Positions 26,327 through 34,643 of a stretch of 64,000 bases of DNA are shown in pieces. The notes beneath the pieces were generated by a model. The model was not told where the DNA came from and searched no databases. It saw only the letters and a program-made list of their open reading frames with translations. The DNA is taken from assembly GCF_008704855.1 (NCBI RefSeq), contig NZ_CP023691.1:5828001-5892000 (forward strand). The letters run 5' to 3'. The DNA comes from Streptomyces platensis (GTDB lineage: Bacteria; Actinomycetota; Actinomycetes; Streptomycetales; Streptomycetaceae). Position 1 is the first letter of the stretch, and every line of letters begins with the position of its first letter. The translations under genes and the position numbers were made by a program.

Positions 26327-27100
26327 TCAGAGCAGCGCCCCGCCCGTCGCGTCGATCCACTGCCCCGTCACCCAGCGGCTGTCGTCCGAGGCGAGGAAGG
26401 CCACGATGTCGCCGATGTCGGTGGCGTCCGCGACCCGGCCCAGCGGGGATATCCCGCTGACCTGCTGCCGCGCCGCGGCATTGGCCTCGCCGCGCAGCCA
26501 TCCGGCATTCATGTCGGTGTTCACCGGGCCGGGCGCCACCGCGTTGACCGTGATCCCGCGCGGGCCCAGGTCCTTGGCGAGCGTCGAGGTGAAGACGTCG
26601 ATCGCGCCCTTGGTCATGGCGTACGCGATCAGCTCGGGCTTGGCCGCGCCCCGCGTCAGACCGGTCGAGATGTTGATGATCCGCCCGCCGTCCCGCAGCC
26701 GGGGCAGTGCCTGCTGGGTGATGAAGAACGGCGCCTTGGTGTTGACCGCGAAGAGGGCATCGAAGTCCTCCGCCGTCACCGCGTCGATCCGCTTCAGGGT
26801 GCCGTCGACGGCCTTGTTGATCCCGGCGTTGTTGACCAGGATGTCCAGCCCCTCGGCCTGCGCGTCGAACGCGGCCCACAGCGCTTCGGCATCCCCCGGC
26901 ACCCCCAGCTCGGCCTGGAGCGCGAAGGCCTGACCCCCGGTGGCCTCGATCGCCGAGACCGTCTCCTTGGCCGCGGTCGCGTCCCGGCCGTAATGCACGC
27001 CGACCCGCGCACCCTCCCTGGCGAGCCGTTCCGAGACGGCCCGGCCGATCCCCCTGCTGCCGCCGGTCACCAGTGCCGTCTTGCCGCTGAGTGCACTCAT
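26327..27100 (-). CDS. short-chain dehydrogenase/reductase (3-oxoacyl-ACP reductase-like)
   Basis: 257 aa from the ATG at 27100. Classical SDR: TGGSRGIGRA (cofactor loop), NNAG, the catalytic Ser in IINISTG, YAMTK (Y-x3-K) and VAPGPVNTDM. NADP(H) use is likely from the Arg in the loop. The substrate is unknown. Divergent from a TetR regulator 161 bp away, which probably represses it. Confidence 0.9.
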   Translation of the reverse strand: MSALSGKTALVTGGSRGIGRAVSERLAREGARVGVHYGRDATAAKETVSAIEATGGQAFALQAELGVPGDAEALWAAFDAQAEGLDILVNNAGINKAVDGTLKRIDAVTAEDFDALFAVNTKAPFFITQQALPRLRDGGRIINISTGLTRGAAKPELIAYAMTKGAIDVFTSTLAKDLGPRGITVNAVAPGPVNTDMNAGWLRGEANAAARQQVSGISPLGRVADATDIGDIVAFLASDDSRWVTGQWIDATGGALL

Positions 27101-27261
27101 GCAGTGCCCCTCCCCGATCCCTGTGCGGATGTCCCCGGACGTATGCGGATGCGCGCCGACGTGCACCGACGCACGCGCCCCCGCATCGAGCGCTTTCTAT
27201 ATCGCTCGTTACAGAAAAACCGTAGCACGCGTTCCGTACCGACCGCTATAAAATTCTTTCC

Positions 27262-27891
27262 ATGGCGACCAAGGAGACGAAGCAGCGCGGGCGGCCCCGG
27301 TCCTTCGACCGCGAGACGGCCCTGGAGCAGGCGGTCCGGTCCTTCTGGGAGCGGGGCTACGAGGCCACCTCGATCTCCGACCTCACCCGCGCCATGGGCA
27401 TCAGCGCCCCCAGCCTCTACGCCGCCTTCGGCGACAAGCGTGCCCTGTTCGGCGAGGTCGTGGCCGAGTACGGGCGGCTCTACGGAGGCTTCCTCTCCCG
27501 AGCCGTGGCCGAGGAACCGACCGCGCGCCGGGGCGTCGAACGGGCCCTGCGCGAGGCCGCGGCCGAATACACCCTGCCCGGCCGCCCCCGCGGCTGCCTG
27601 GTCATCAGCGCCGCCCTGAACATCTCGCCCGCCTCGGCCGAAGTCGCCGACTCCCTGCGGGAGATGAGGCTCTCGAACGTCCGGGAGATCGCCGGCGCCA
27701 TCCGTGCGGACATCGCCTCCGGCGAGCTGCCCCCTGATACGGACGCCGCCGCGCTGGCCGCCTACACCGGCGCCGTCATCCAGGGCATGTCCCAGCAGGC
27801 GCGCGACGGCGCGGAGCGGACGGAGCTGGAGGCGATCGCCGAGCTGGCGCTCAAGGCGTGGCCGCGGAAGGCGGGCGGCGAGGTCCGCTGA
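27262..27891 (+). CDS. TetR/AcrR-family regulator
   Basis: 209 aa. N-terminal HTH (SFWERGYEATSISDLTRAMGISAPSLYAAFGDKRALF) and a TetR_C_16-like ligand domain with RGCLVISAALN. Divergent from the SDR gene; the intergenic region contains the AT-rich TATAAAATTCTTT just before its start, probably its promoter. A bulged hairpin terminator follows. Spans the gap between nagB and pdtaS, so the SDR/TetR pair may be an accessory insertion. Confidence 0.9.
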   Translation: MATKETKQRGRPRSFDRETALEQAVRSFWERGYEATSISDLTRAMGISAPSLYAAFGDKRALFGEVVAEYGRLYGGFLSRAVAEEPTARRGVERALREAAAEYTLPGRPRGCLVISAALNISPASAEVADSLREMRLSNVREIAGAIRADIASGELPPDTDAAALAAYTGAVIQGMSQQARDGAERTELEAIAELALKAWPRKAGGEVR

Positions 27892-28083
27892 AGACCCCCG
27901 GAAGCACCCGCGGGCCGCGGCGCCGGGACAGGACCCTCAACCTGTCCGGCACCGCAGCCCGGAGCTGACATCGGCCGACCCCGCTTGGTGGGCGAGCGGC
28001 GCCCCTGTGTGCGGTAGGGGTGCATCCCGTCCTGGGACCGGTCGATCGGAGGCCTCGGCGCAGTCAGGGCAGAGAGCGCCTTC

Positions 28084-28122
28084 GGCCTCGTTCCGCTCTC
28101 CTGTGCGGGGAGGGCGGAGGCC
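28084..28122 (+). terminator. terminator after the TetR gene
   Basis: GGCCT, CCG and CTCTCC pair with GGGGAG, CGG and AGGCC around a 5-nt loop, with small bulges, followed by TTT. Confidence 0.6.
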
Positions 28123-28132
28123 TTTGCTGAAT

Positions 28133-28148
28133 TCTGGACTAGACCATT
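28133..28148. promoter_or_regulatory. candidate dre site upstream of pdtaS
   Basis: TCTGGACTAGACCATT matches the DasR consensus at 13 of 16 positions, including CTAGACCA. It lies 70 bp upstream of the ATG at 28219. The surrounding ~320-bp gap (27892-28209) holds only this site, the terminator and the presumed promoter. Confidence 0.6.
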
Positions 28149-28218
28149 CTTACTTGTCCATGCCCGTGCAGATACAACACATACACCGTACGCCGGTAGG
28201 CTCCAAGACGTGCCCTCC

Positions 28219-29691
28219 ATGAACGATCTCGTACGCCAGCACACCGCTCTGAGCGACACCGACCTCGAGTGGCTCCATCTGCTGGTCTCGGAGTGGCAGC
28301 TGCTCTCCGACCTCTCCTTCGCCGATCTCGTGCTGTGGGTGCCCACCCTGGACGGCACGCGCTATGTATCGGTGGCCCAGATGCGGCCCAATACGGGTCC
28401 CACCTCCTACCAGGACGACATGGTCGGCCATCTCGTTCCCCGGGGCCGCCGCCCGATGCTGGACTCGGCCCTGGACGAGGGCCGCATCGTGCGCGAGGGC
28501 GACCCGGAGTGGCGGGAGGAGGTCCCGGTACGGGTCGAGTCCATCCCGGTGCGCCGCGAGGGCCGGGTGCTCGGGGTGATCGCCCGCAACACCAATCTGC
28601 TGACCGTTCGCACCCCCAGCCGGCTGGAGCTCACCTACCTCCAGAGCGCCTCCGACCTCGCCCAGATGATCGCTGCCGGAACGTTTCCCTTCCCCGGCCA
28701 GCAGGTCGACATGGATGCCTCGCCGCGTGCCGGCGACGGACTGATCCGGCTCGACGCGGAAGGCATCGTCCAGTACGCCAGCCCCAATGCCCTCTCCGCC
28801 TACCACCGGCTCGGTCTCGCCGCCGACCTCGTGGGCCATCACCTGGGCCAGACCACCGCAGAACTGGCGCCCGCCCGGGGCCCGGTGGACGAGGCACTGG
28901 TCAAGCTCGCCAGCGGCTGGGCCCCCAGGGAATTCGAGGTCGAAGGTGACGAAGGCGTCATTCAATTGCGCGCCATTCCCCTCAAGCCCAAGGGGACGCA
29001 CATCGGTTCACTGGTCCTGCTGCGCGATGTGACCGAACTGAGACGTCGCGAGCGGGAGCTGATCACCAAGGACGCCACCATCCGGGAAATCCACCACCGG
29101 GTGAAGAACAATCTCCAGACGGTCGCCGCGCTGCTGCGCCTACAGTCCCGCCGGATGGATTCCGAACAGGGCCGCGAGGCACTCAACGAGGCTGTACGCA
29201 GGGTCGGTTCGATCGCGATCGTGCACGAGACGCTGTCCCAGACCCTCGACGAACGGGTCGAGTTCGACGAGATCGCGGACCGGGTGCTGGCCATGGTCGC
29301 GGAGATCTCCCCGGGCAAGGTGACCACCCGCCGCACCGGACGCTTCGGCATCCTGGACGCCGAGGTGGCCACCCCGCTGTCGATGGTGCTCACCGAGGTG
29401 CTGCAGAACGCCCTGGAGCACGCCTTCGACCAGGTGGAGCGGGGCGTGGTCGAGGTCGGCGCGGTGCGCGGCGGCAGCCGTACCGAGCCGCGGCTGCTGG
29501 TCACCGTCCAGGACAACGGCCGCGGGCTGCCCGAGGGTTTCGATCCGCATCGCGCCGGAAACCTGGGGCTCCAGATCGTACGGACCCTGGTGGAGGGGGA
29601 GTTGGGCGGAAAGTTCGACATGGTGCGGGCGCCCGAGCGTGGTACGCAGGTCATCCTCGACGTCCCGGTGCGCGCCGAGAAGCAGCACTGA
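28219..29691 (+). CDS. pdtaS: PdtaS-type cytosolic sensor histidine kinase
   Basis: 490 aa from the ATG (a GTG nine bases upstream is also possible). Residues 1-150 are a GAF-like domain (HLLVSEWQLLSDLSFADLVLW), 175-290 a PAS domain (GLIRLDAEGIVQYASPNALSAYHR), then a HisKA_2 dimerisation domain with phospho-His in EIHHRVKNNLQTVAALL and a HATPase (EVLQNALEHAFDQ, VQDNGRGLPEGF, GLQIVRTLVEGELGG). No membrane segment. The sequence aligns closely with mycobacterial PdtaS, whose partner PdtaR is an RNA-binding (ANTAR) regulator; that partner is not in the window. Confidence 0.93.
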   Translation: MNDLVRQHTALSDTDLEWLHLLVSEWQLLSDLSFADLVLWVPTLDGTRYVSVAQMRPNTGPTSYQDDMVGHLVPRGRRPMLDSALDEGRIVREGDPEWREEVPVRVESIPVRREGRVLGVIARNTNLLTVRTPSRLELTYLQSASDLAQMIAAGTFPFPGQQVDMDASPRAGDGLIRLDAEGIVQYASPNALSAYHRLGLAADLVGHHLGQTTAELAPARGPVDEALVKLASGWAPREFEVEGDEGVIQLRAIPLKPKGTHIGSLVLLRDVTELRRRERELITKDATIREIHHRVKNNLQTVAALLRLQSRRMDSEQGREALNEAVRRVGSIAIVHETLSQTLDERVEFDEIADRVLAMVAEISPGKVTTRRTGRFGILDAEVATPLSMVLTEVLQNALEHAFDQVERGVVEVGAVRGGSRTEPRLLVTVQDNGRGLPEGFDPHRAGNLGLQIVRTLVEGELGGKFDMVRAPERGTQVILDVPVRAEKQH

Positions 29692-29744
29692 GAGCCGGGG
29701 CCGGCGACGGGCGGCCGCGCCCGCCCCGGCCCTGAACAGCAGGA

Positions 29745-29770
29745 AGCCCCGGACCATGCGGTCCGGGGCT
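29745..29770. terminator. bidirectional terminator between pdtaS and wblE
   Basis: AGCCCCGGACC, loop ATGC, GGTCCGGGGCT: perfect 11-bp stem between convergent genes. Confidence 0.85.
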
Positions 29771-29867
29771 CAAAGCTGTGTCGATGCGATAACGACCGGG
29801 CGTGTCAGCGCCGGGAATGCATCGGGTGTACTGCGCGCTGCGGCTCGGGGGCCACGGGGCTGCTGGG

Positions 29868-30125
29868 TCAGGCGCTGGCGTTGCGCGCCCGGTTGCGAGC
29901 TGCACGGCGCTTCATCGCGCGGCGCTCGTCCTCGCTCAGACCACCCCAGACGCCGGAGTCCTGGCCGGACTCGAGCGCCCACTGCAGGCACTGCTCCATG
30001 ACGGGGCAGCGGCGGCAGACGGCCTTGGCTTCCTCGATCTGCAGCAGCGCAGGACCGGTGTTGCCGATGGGGAAGAAGAGCTCGGGGTCTTCCTCGCGGC
30101 AAACGGCGCGGTGACGCCAGTCCAT
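29868..30125 (-). CDS. wblE: WblE, WhiB-like iron-sulfur transcription factor
   Basis: 85 aa. The four cluster cysteines are C9, C37, C40 and C46 (C-x2-C-x5-C), followed by the G-V-W-G-G turn and the basic tail RRAARNRARNASA. Almost identical to S. coelicolor WblE (WhiB1 group), which is essential or near-essential and thought to bind the housekeeping sigma factor. Shine-Dalgarno GAGGAG lies upstream. Confidence 0.96.
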   Translation of the reverse strand: MDWRHRAVCREEDPELFFPIGNTGPALLQIEEAKAVCRRCPVMEQCLQWALESGQDSGVWGGLSEDERRAMKRRAARNRARNASA

Positions 30126-30445
30126 GGCTGCTCCATCTCCTCGTATGACGGGATCGTTGCTTGTGAATGTGAACGCTTTCACGAATCCCTCCACAAGGGA
30201 AGGGCCGAAATCCAGTCGTGAACTGGCGCGGTCCTGTGGAATGAGGAGGAGGATTCGGGCTCTCAAGGGGGCCGGTAAAGCGGCCGTCCCGATCGCCATG
30301 AAGAGACTCGCAAACCTCGGCGACGGATACAACCCCTTCCGGAAACTTTTTTTTGAATCCTTGGTGTCGCCTAGCTCACAGCCGTCATTCCAGGGGGTGG
30401 AAACCAGTCTAAACGTTCGAGTGAAAGGACTTTGGGCCCTACTGC
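30126..30445 (-). promoter_or_regulatory. 320-bp upstream region of wblE
   Basis: No gene. It holds the inverted repeat GTGAA-CGCT-TTCAC (30169-30182) in the leader and an unusual run of eight T on the + strand near 30347-30354. This is lower-GC than its surroundings, fitting a strong or multiple promoter. No -10/-35 pair could be fixed. Confidence 0.4.
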
Positions 30446-31429
30446 TCACACAATCACACGCAGTGCACGGCGTACGCCTGTGAACGTCACACTCGTACGC
30501 AGTCCCAGGTGGTCACCGTCCATCTGGAAGGGCAGGGGGACCTGCGAATGCAAGGTGAAGTTCGTGAGGTCGTGAAGTGAGAGGGCGTGTTTGCCGTGGG
30601 GCCCGCGCTGCGGTGTTGACGTCAGCAGCTGGGTCGCATAACGGGCCACCGCGGACGGTGAGAGCTTGCTCAGTGCGAACAGATCCAGGGCCGTGTCGAA
30701 CGAGGCGTCCGGGGACGGATAGATCGGCCGGTTGCCCAGGTAGGACCACGGGGCGGTGTTGCAGATTATGGCCAGCGCCAGGTTCTCGACGGTCTCCGTG
30801 GCGCCCTCCTTCCCGCCCGGGCGTTCGAGGGTGAGGACCCCCCGCCGGCGGTTCGCCTCGCCCAGGAACTGCCGTACGACCTGTCGCACGTACAGGGCGT
30901 GGGTCGAACGCTTGCCGCGTTCACGCTGCTGCTCGACCCGGCCCACGACGCCGGCGTCGAAACCGAAGCCCGCGCAGAAGGTGAACCAGCGCTCCGGTAC
31001 GCCCTCGTCCTCGCTGCCCGGGGTGCCCGCGGCCAGTCCGAGGCCGATCGTCCGCTCGCTGCCGTCGCGCAGCGCGTCCAGCAGGGCGCCGGTGGCCTCC
31101 ACGACGTCATTGGGGAGCCCGAGCGCGCGGGCGAAGACATTGGTGGAGCCGCCGGGGACGACCGCGAGACGGGGGTGCGAGTCGGGGTCGGGGCCGTTGG
31201 CCAGCAGACCGTTGACGACCTCGTTGACCGTGCCGTCGCCGCCGAGTGCCACGACCAGGTCGGTCTCGCCGCCCTCGGTGGCCTGCTGGGCGAGGTCACG
31301 GGCGTGCCCGCGGTACTGCGTCTGTGCGACCTCCAGCTTGAGGTCGCTGGCGAGTGCGTGGGTCAACACCTCACGGGTGCGGGCACTGGTGGTGGTTGCT
31401 GCGGGATTGACCACGAGAAGTGCGCGCAT
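30446..31429 (-). CDS. diacylglycerol/lipid kinase family protein
   Basis: 327 aa from the ATG at 31429 (MRALLVVNPAATTTSART). DAGK catalytic signature VALGGDGTVNEVVNGL with PGGSTNVFARAL; FTFCAGFGFDAGVV and CNTAPWSYLGN are also family features. Probably phosphorylates a lipid such as diacylglycerol or a sphingosine-like alcohol; the true substrate is unknown. Divergent from a small membrane protein gene. Confidence 0.9.
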   Translation of the reverse strand: MRALLVVNPAATTTSARTREVLTHALASDLKLEVAQTQYRGHARDLAQQATEGGETDLVVALGGDGTVNEVVNGLLANGPDPDSHPRLAVVPGGSTNVFARALGLPNDVVEATGALLDALRDGSERTIGLGLAAGTPGSEDEGVPERWFTFCAGFGFDAGVVGRVEQQRERGKRSTHALYVRQVVRQFLGEANRRRGVLTLERPGGKEGATETVENLALAIICNTAPWSYLGNRPIYPSPDASFDTALDLFALSKLSPSAVARYATQLLTSTPQRGPHGKHALSLHDLTNFTLHSQVPLPFQMDGDHLGLRTSVTFTGVRRALRVIV

Positions 31430-31525
31430 ATGCAGCAGCGTACCTACCTGCGGGTACCGCCTCACGCCCCCGTCCGGCTCCGGGGCATCCCCGGAGGCCA
31501 CGACGGCCGGCGCTACCCTGCTGGG

Positions 31526-31996
31526 GTGAGCAGTCAGCAGAAGCAGTCCGCGTCCCGAGCCGCCTCCGCCCCCGCCGCGGCCGCGTCCACCGCGCCGACC
31601 GGCCCGCGACCTGCCCGGCTGAGCGCCGCGGCGGCGCTCACCGCGGTCGAGGGGCTCGCCCTGGCCGCGCTCGGCGGTTACATGCTGATCATGGGGCTCG
31701 CCGGTTCGCCGGACAGTGCGCAGCAGGCGGAGATGGGCGGGCTCACCGTCCTGGCGCTCGCCGTGCTGCCGCTGGTGGCCGCCCGGGGGCTGTGGCTGCG
31801 CCGCCGCTGGAGCCGGGGCCCCTCGCTGATCACCCAGATCGTGGCGCTGCCGGTGGCCTGGACGCTGGTCAACGGCGGCGGTGCGCTCATCGCGGCCGGC
31901 ATCGGACTGGCCGTGGCCGCGCTGGTCGTGCTCGTGCTGCTGGTCAACCCGACGGCCACCGAGGCGCTGGGTATCGGGCCGCGCGAGACGCCCTGA
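31526..31996 (+). CDS. small integral membrane protein
   Basis: 156 aa from the GTG at 31526. An Ala-rich N-terminus of about 35 residues is followed by four membrane segments (LTAVEGLALAALGGYMLIMG, GLTVLALAVLPLVAARGLWL, LITQIVALPVAWTLVNGG, GIGLAVAALVVLVLLVNP). Conserved in Streptomyces beside the sigH locus; function unknown. Convergent with sigH. Confidence 0.8.
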   Translation: MSSQQKQSASRAASAPAAAASTAPTGPRPARLSAAAALTAVEGLALAALGGYMLIMGLAGSPDSAQQAEMGGLTVLALAVLPLVAARGLWLRRRWSRGPSLITQIVALPVAWTLVNGGGALIAAGIGLAVAALVVLVLLVNPTATEALGIGPRETP

Positions 31997-32098
31997 GGGG
32001 AGTGCGGGGCGCTCGCTCCGGGCTCAGGCCCGGCAGACCCCTGGAACGCACGGTGGGCGGGGCCTTCGAAGGCCCCGCCCACCGCATGTGTGCGCCGT

Positions 32099-33085
32099 TC
32101 ACTCCTCGACGAGGAGCTTGTCGCGGAGCTGGGCCAGGGTGCGGGCCAGGAGGCGGGAGACGTGCATCTGGGAGATGCCGACCTCCTGGGCGATCTGCGA
32201 CTGGGTCATGTTGCCGAAGAAGCGCAGCAGCAGGATCTTCTTCTCCCGCGGCGGGAGATCTTCCAGCAGCGGTTTGAGGGACTCGCGATACTCCACGCCC
32301 TCCAGCGCCTCGTCCTCGGCACCGAGGGTGTCGGCGACCGCCGGGGACTCGTCGTCCGTGTCCGGGACGTCCAGGGAGAGAGTGCTGTAGGCGTTGGCGG
32401 ACTCCAGGCCCTCCAGGACCTCCTCCTCGGAGATCGCCAGATGCTCGGCCAGCTCATGGACCGTGGGCGCCCGGCCGTGCCGCTGGGACAGCTCGGCGGT
32501 CGCGGTGGTCAGCGACAGCCGCAGCTCCTGGAGGCGACGCGGGACGCGGACCGCCCAGCCCTTGTCGCGGAAGTGCCGCTTGATCTCGCCGACGACGGTG
32601 GGGGTGGCGTACGTGGAGAACTCCACGCCGCGCTCCGGGTCGAAGCGGTCGACGGACTTGATCAGACCGATGGTGGCGACCTGGGTCAGATCGTCCAGCG
32701 GCTCGCCGCGGTTACGGAACCGCCGGGCCAGATGCTCGACGAGCGGGAGGTGCATACGAACGAGGGTGTTGCGCAGCTCCGCACGCTCCGGGGAGCCGTC
32801 GGGCAGCTTGCGCAGCTCATAGAACATCGCCCGGGCGCCGCTGCGGTCCTGCGGCTCCTGGGAATGCTGCTGCTCCTGCTGCTTGTCGTCGGGGGCCGGC
32901 GCATCGTGCTGCTGCGCCTGCTGCCCCGGCTGCTCGCTCTGCTCCATGTGGTCCGCCCGCTCTGCCTGCTCCGCCGCGTCCAACCGGCCGCCGTGGTCGT
33001 CTACGCCCACCGGATGCGGCCGGGCCTGCTGCTCGGGGATGGTCGCACCGGTCGCCATCCTCCCGCCGCGTTCGAGATCTTTCAC
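32099..33085 (-). CDS. sigH: SigH, SigB/SigF-family stress and development sigma factor
   Basis: 328 aa from the GTG at 33085 (AGGGGG 4 nt upstream). An N-terminal ~75 residues are Gln/Glu-rich and atypical (QQHDAPAPDDKQQEQQHSQ). Then region 2 (DDLTQVATIGLIKSVDRFDP, FSTYATPTVVGEIKRHFRDK), region 3 (LSQRHGRAPTVHELAEHLAI) and region 4 (PPREKKILLLRFFGNMTQSQ). In S. coelicolor SigH is made as several N-terminally different forms and serves osmotic stress and aerial growth. An internal ATG at 33058 could give a shorter form. The anti-sigma gene prsH lies 16 bp upstream. Confidence 0.93.
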   Translation of the reverse strand: MKDLERGGRMATGATIPEQQARPHPVGVDDHGGRLDAAEQAERADHMEQSEQPGQQAQQHDAPAPDDKQQEQQHSQEPQDRSGARAMFYELRKLPDGSPERAELRNTLVRMHLPLVEHLARRFRNRGEPLDDLTQVATIGLIKSVDRFDPERGVEFSTYATPTVVGEIKRHFRDKGWAVRVPRRLQELRLSLTTATAELSQRHGRAPTVHELAEHLAISEEEVLEGLESANAYSTLSLDVPDTDDESPAVADTLGAEDEALEGVEYRESLKPLLEDLPPREKKILLLRFFGNMTQSQIAQEVGISQMHVSRLLARTLAQLRDKLLVEE

Positions 33086-33101
33086 GGGGCCCCCTGTTCG
33101 G

Positions 33102-33515
33102 TCATGACGGTCCGGGACCGGCGCCGCGCTCCTTGTACAGACTGATGGTGACCGTTTGGTCCTCGGAGACGGTGGAATCGACCTTGCCGGCGAGTGCGGA
33201 GAGCACCGTCCAGGCGAAGGTGTCGCGCTCCGGGGCGCGGCCGTCGGTCGTCGGGGCCGACACGGTGACCTGAAGTGCGTCATCGATGAGGCGGAAGACG
33301 CAGCTCAGCACACTGCCGGGGACGGCCTGTTGCAGGAGGATCGCGCAGGCCTCGTCGACCGCGATACGCAGATCCTCGATCTCGTCGAGGGTGAAGTCCA
33401 AGCGGGCTGCGAGGCCGGCCGTGGCCGTACGCAGCACGGACAGGTAGGCACCCGCAGCGGGCAGACGGACTTCCACGAAGTCCTGAGTCCCGGGCTCGCC
33501 TGCGATCTGGGACAC
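33102..33515 (-). CDS. prsH: PrsH (UshX), RsbW-like anti-sigma factor for SigH
   Basis: 137 aa. GTG start at 33515 chosen because GGAGGTGAG sits immediately before it. HATPase_c/RsbW fold: IEDLRIAVDEACAILLQ is the N-box with the conserved Glu and Asn-equivalent region; DTFAWTVLSALAGKVD near the C-terminus. RsbW proteins bind SigB-type factors and phosphorylate STAS antagonists. Immediately upstream of sigH in the same operon. Confidence 0.92.
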   Translation of the reverse strand: MSQIAGEPGTQDFVEVRLPAAGAYLSVLRTATAGLAARLDFTLDEIEDLRIAVDEACAILLQQAVPGSVLSCVFRLIDDALQVTVSAPTTDGRAPERDTFAWTVLSALAGKVDSTVSEDQTVTISLYKERGAGPGPS

Positions 33516-33555
33516 CCTCACCTCCAAGGTGGCACAAGCTGGTTGAGCTGGAATG

Positions 33556-33586
33556 CGCGATATTCGCGTTGTTCGGGATATTCGCG
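33556..33586. repeat. direct repeat with an embedded palindrome upstream of prsH-sigH
   Basis: GATATTCGCG occurs twice 18 bp apart (33559-33568, 33577-33586). The first copy is part of the palindrome CGCGA-TAT-TCGCG. It lies 40-70 bp upstream of the prsH start, where an operator is expected. The binding protein is unknown. Confidence 0.55.
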
Positions 33587-33803
33587 CCGGACTTTTCTCC
33601 CCTCGGACGAAAGGAGAACGATTCGGCGCGACACATGGTTCGGCTGTGACGCTATCGCGATCTGTGGGCCGGTGTCGCCCGGAAGGAGCACCACTGCCGT
33701 CCGGTGATCCGGCCCCGGGTCGCCCGGCACTCCTACTGTCACTGATTGTAAAGCCACGGGTACGGACAGTGGCTAGAGGTGTGCACCGTCAAATCGATAC
33801 CGA

Positions 33804-34292
33804 TTACGCTCCGTTGGCGCGTGAAGCGTCCGCAAGGTGGTGCAGTGCCTTTCCAGTGAGCCGGAAGACCGTCCATTCGTCCATGGGCTGTGCACCGATC
33901 GACCGGTAAAAACCGATGGACGGTTCATTCCAATCCAGGACTGACCACTCGAAACGCTCATAGCCGCGGGCCACACAGATCTCCGCGAGGGCCGCAAGGA
34001 GGGCCTTGCCGTGTCCGCCGCCGCGCGCTTCGGGGCGGACGTACAGGTCCTCCAGATAGACACCGTGCGTGCCCGTCCACGTCGAGAAGTTCCGGAACCA
34101 CAGGGCAAAGCCCACCGGGGCGTCGCCGTCCTCCGCGATCAGTGCGAAGGCGGCCGGCTGCGGGCCGAAGAGGGCCTCCTTCAGCTGTGCCTCGGTGGCC
34201 TGCGCGGCCTCGGGGGCGCGCTCATACGCGGCCAGCTCGCCGATCATGGCCAGGATGACGGGGACATCGCCGGGTGTCGCTTCGCGGATCAT
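33804..34292 (-). CDS. GNAT-family N-acetyltransferase (diamine acetyltransferase-like)
   Basis: 162 aa. Acetyl-CoA loop VRPEARGGGHGKALL; also MIGELAAYERAPEA, VYLEDLYVRPE and ERFEWSVLDWNEPSIGFYRS, all typical of the spermidine/diamine acetyltransferase branch. The substrate is inferred from similarity only. Single-gene unit between prsH and the UBP-finger gene. Confidence 0.9.
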   Translation of the reverse strand: MIREATPGDVPVILAMIGELAAYERAPEAAQATEAQLKEALFGPQPAAFALIAEDGDAPVGFALWFRNFSTWTGTHGVYLEDLYVRPEARGGGHGKALLAALAEICVARGYERFEWSVLDWNEPSIGFYRSIGAQPMDEWTVFRLTGKALHHLADASRANGA

Positions 34293-34324
34293 GTGTGAAG
34301 GTTAAACGGACGCCGGTGATCGCT

Positions 34325-34585
34325 TCACACCAGTTTCTGGTCGGTGAAGCACCAGCGCCAGGAGTCACCCGGTTCGAACGTCCGCATCACCGGATGGCCG
34401 GTCTCCTCGAAGTGCCTGGTCGCGTGCCGGAACGGCGAGGAGTCGCAGCAGCCGACATGGCCGCAGGCCAGGCACAGCCGCAGTTGTACGGGGTGGCTGC
34501 CGACGGCCAGGCACTCCAGGCAGGTGGCGCTCTGCGGTGCCGGTTCGGGGCGCGGCAATTCGGCAACGTGGGTGCACTCGCTCAT
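34325..34585 (-). CDS. UBP-type zinc-finger protein
   Basis: 86 aa from the ATG at 34585. ZnF-UBP pattern: C4-H, C-x2-C (CLECLAVG), C-x2-C (CLACGHVGCCDSS) and HATRHFEETGHPVM with the usual ligands, followed by WRWCFTDQ. In bacteria these domains occur without ubiquitin; the role is unknown, possibly binding protein C-termini. Confidence 0.9.
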   Translation of the reverse strand: MSECTHVAELPRPEPAPQSATCLECLAVGSHPVQLRLCLACGHVGCCDSSPFRHATRHFEETGHPVMRTFEPGDSWRWCFTDQKLV

Positions 34586-34643
34586 GATGGCCAGGTTAGA
34601 TCGCCGGGATGCTCGGTGAAGCGTACGGGGACGGGACGGGCCG

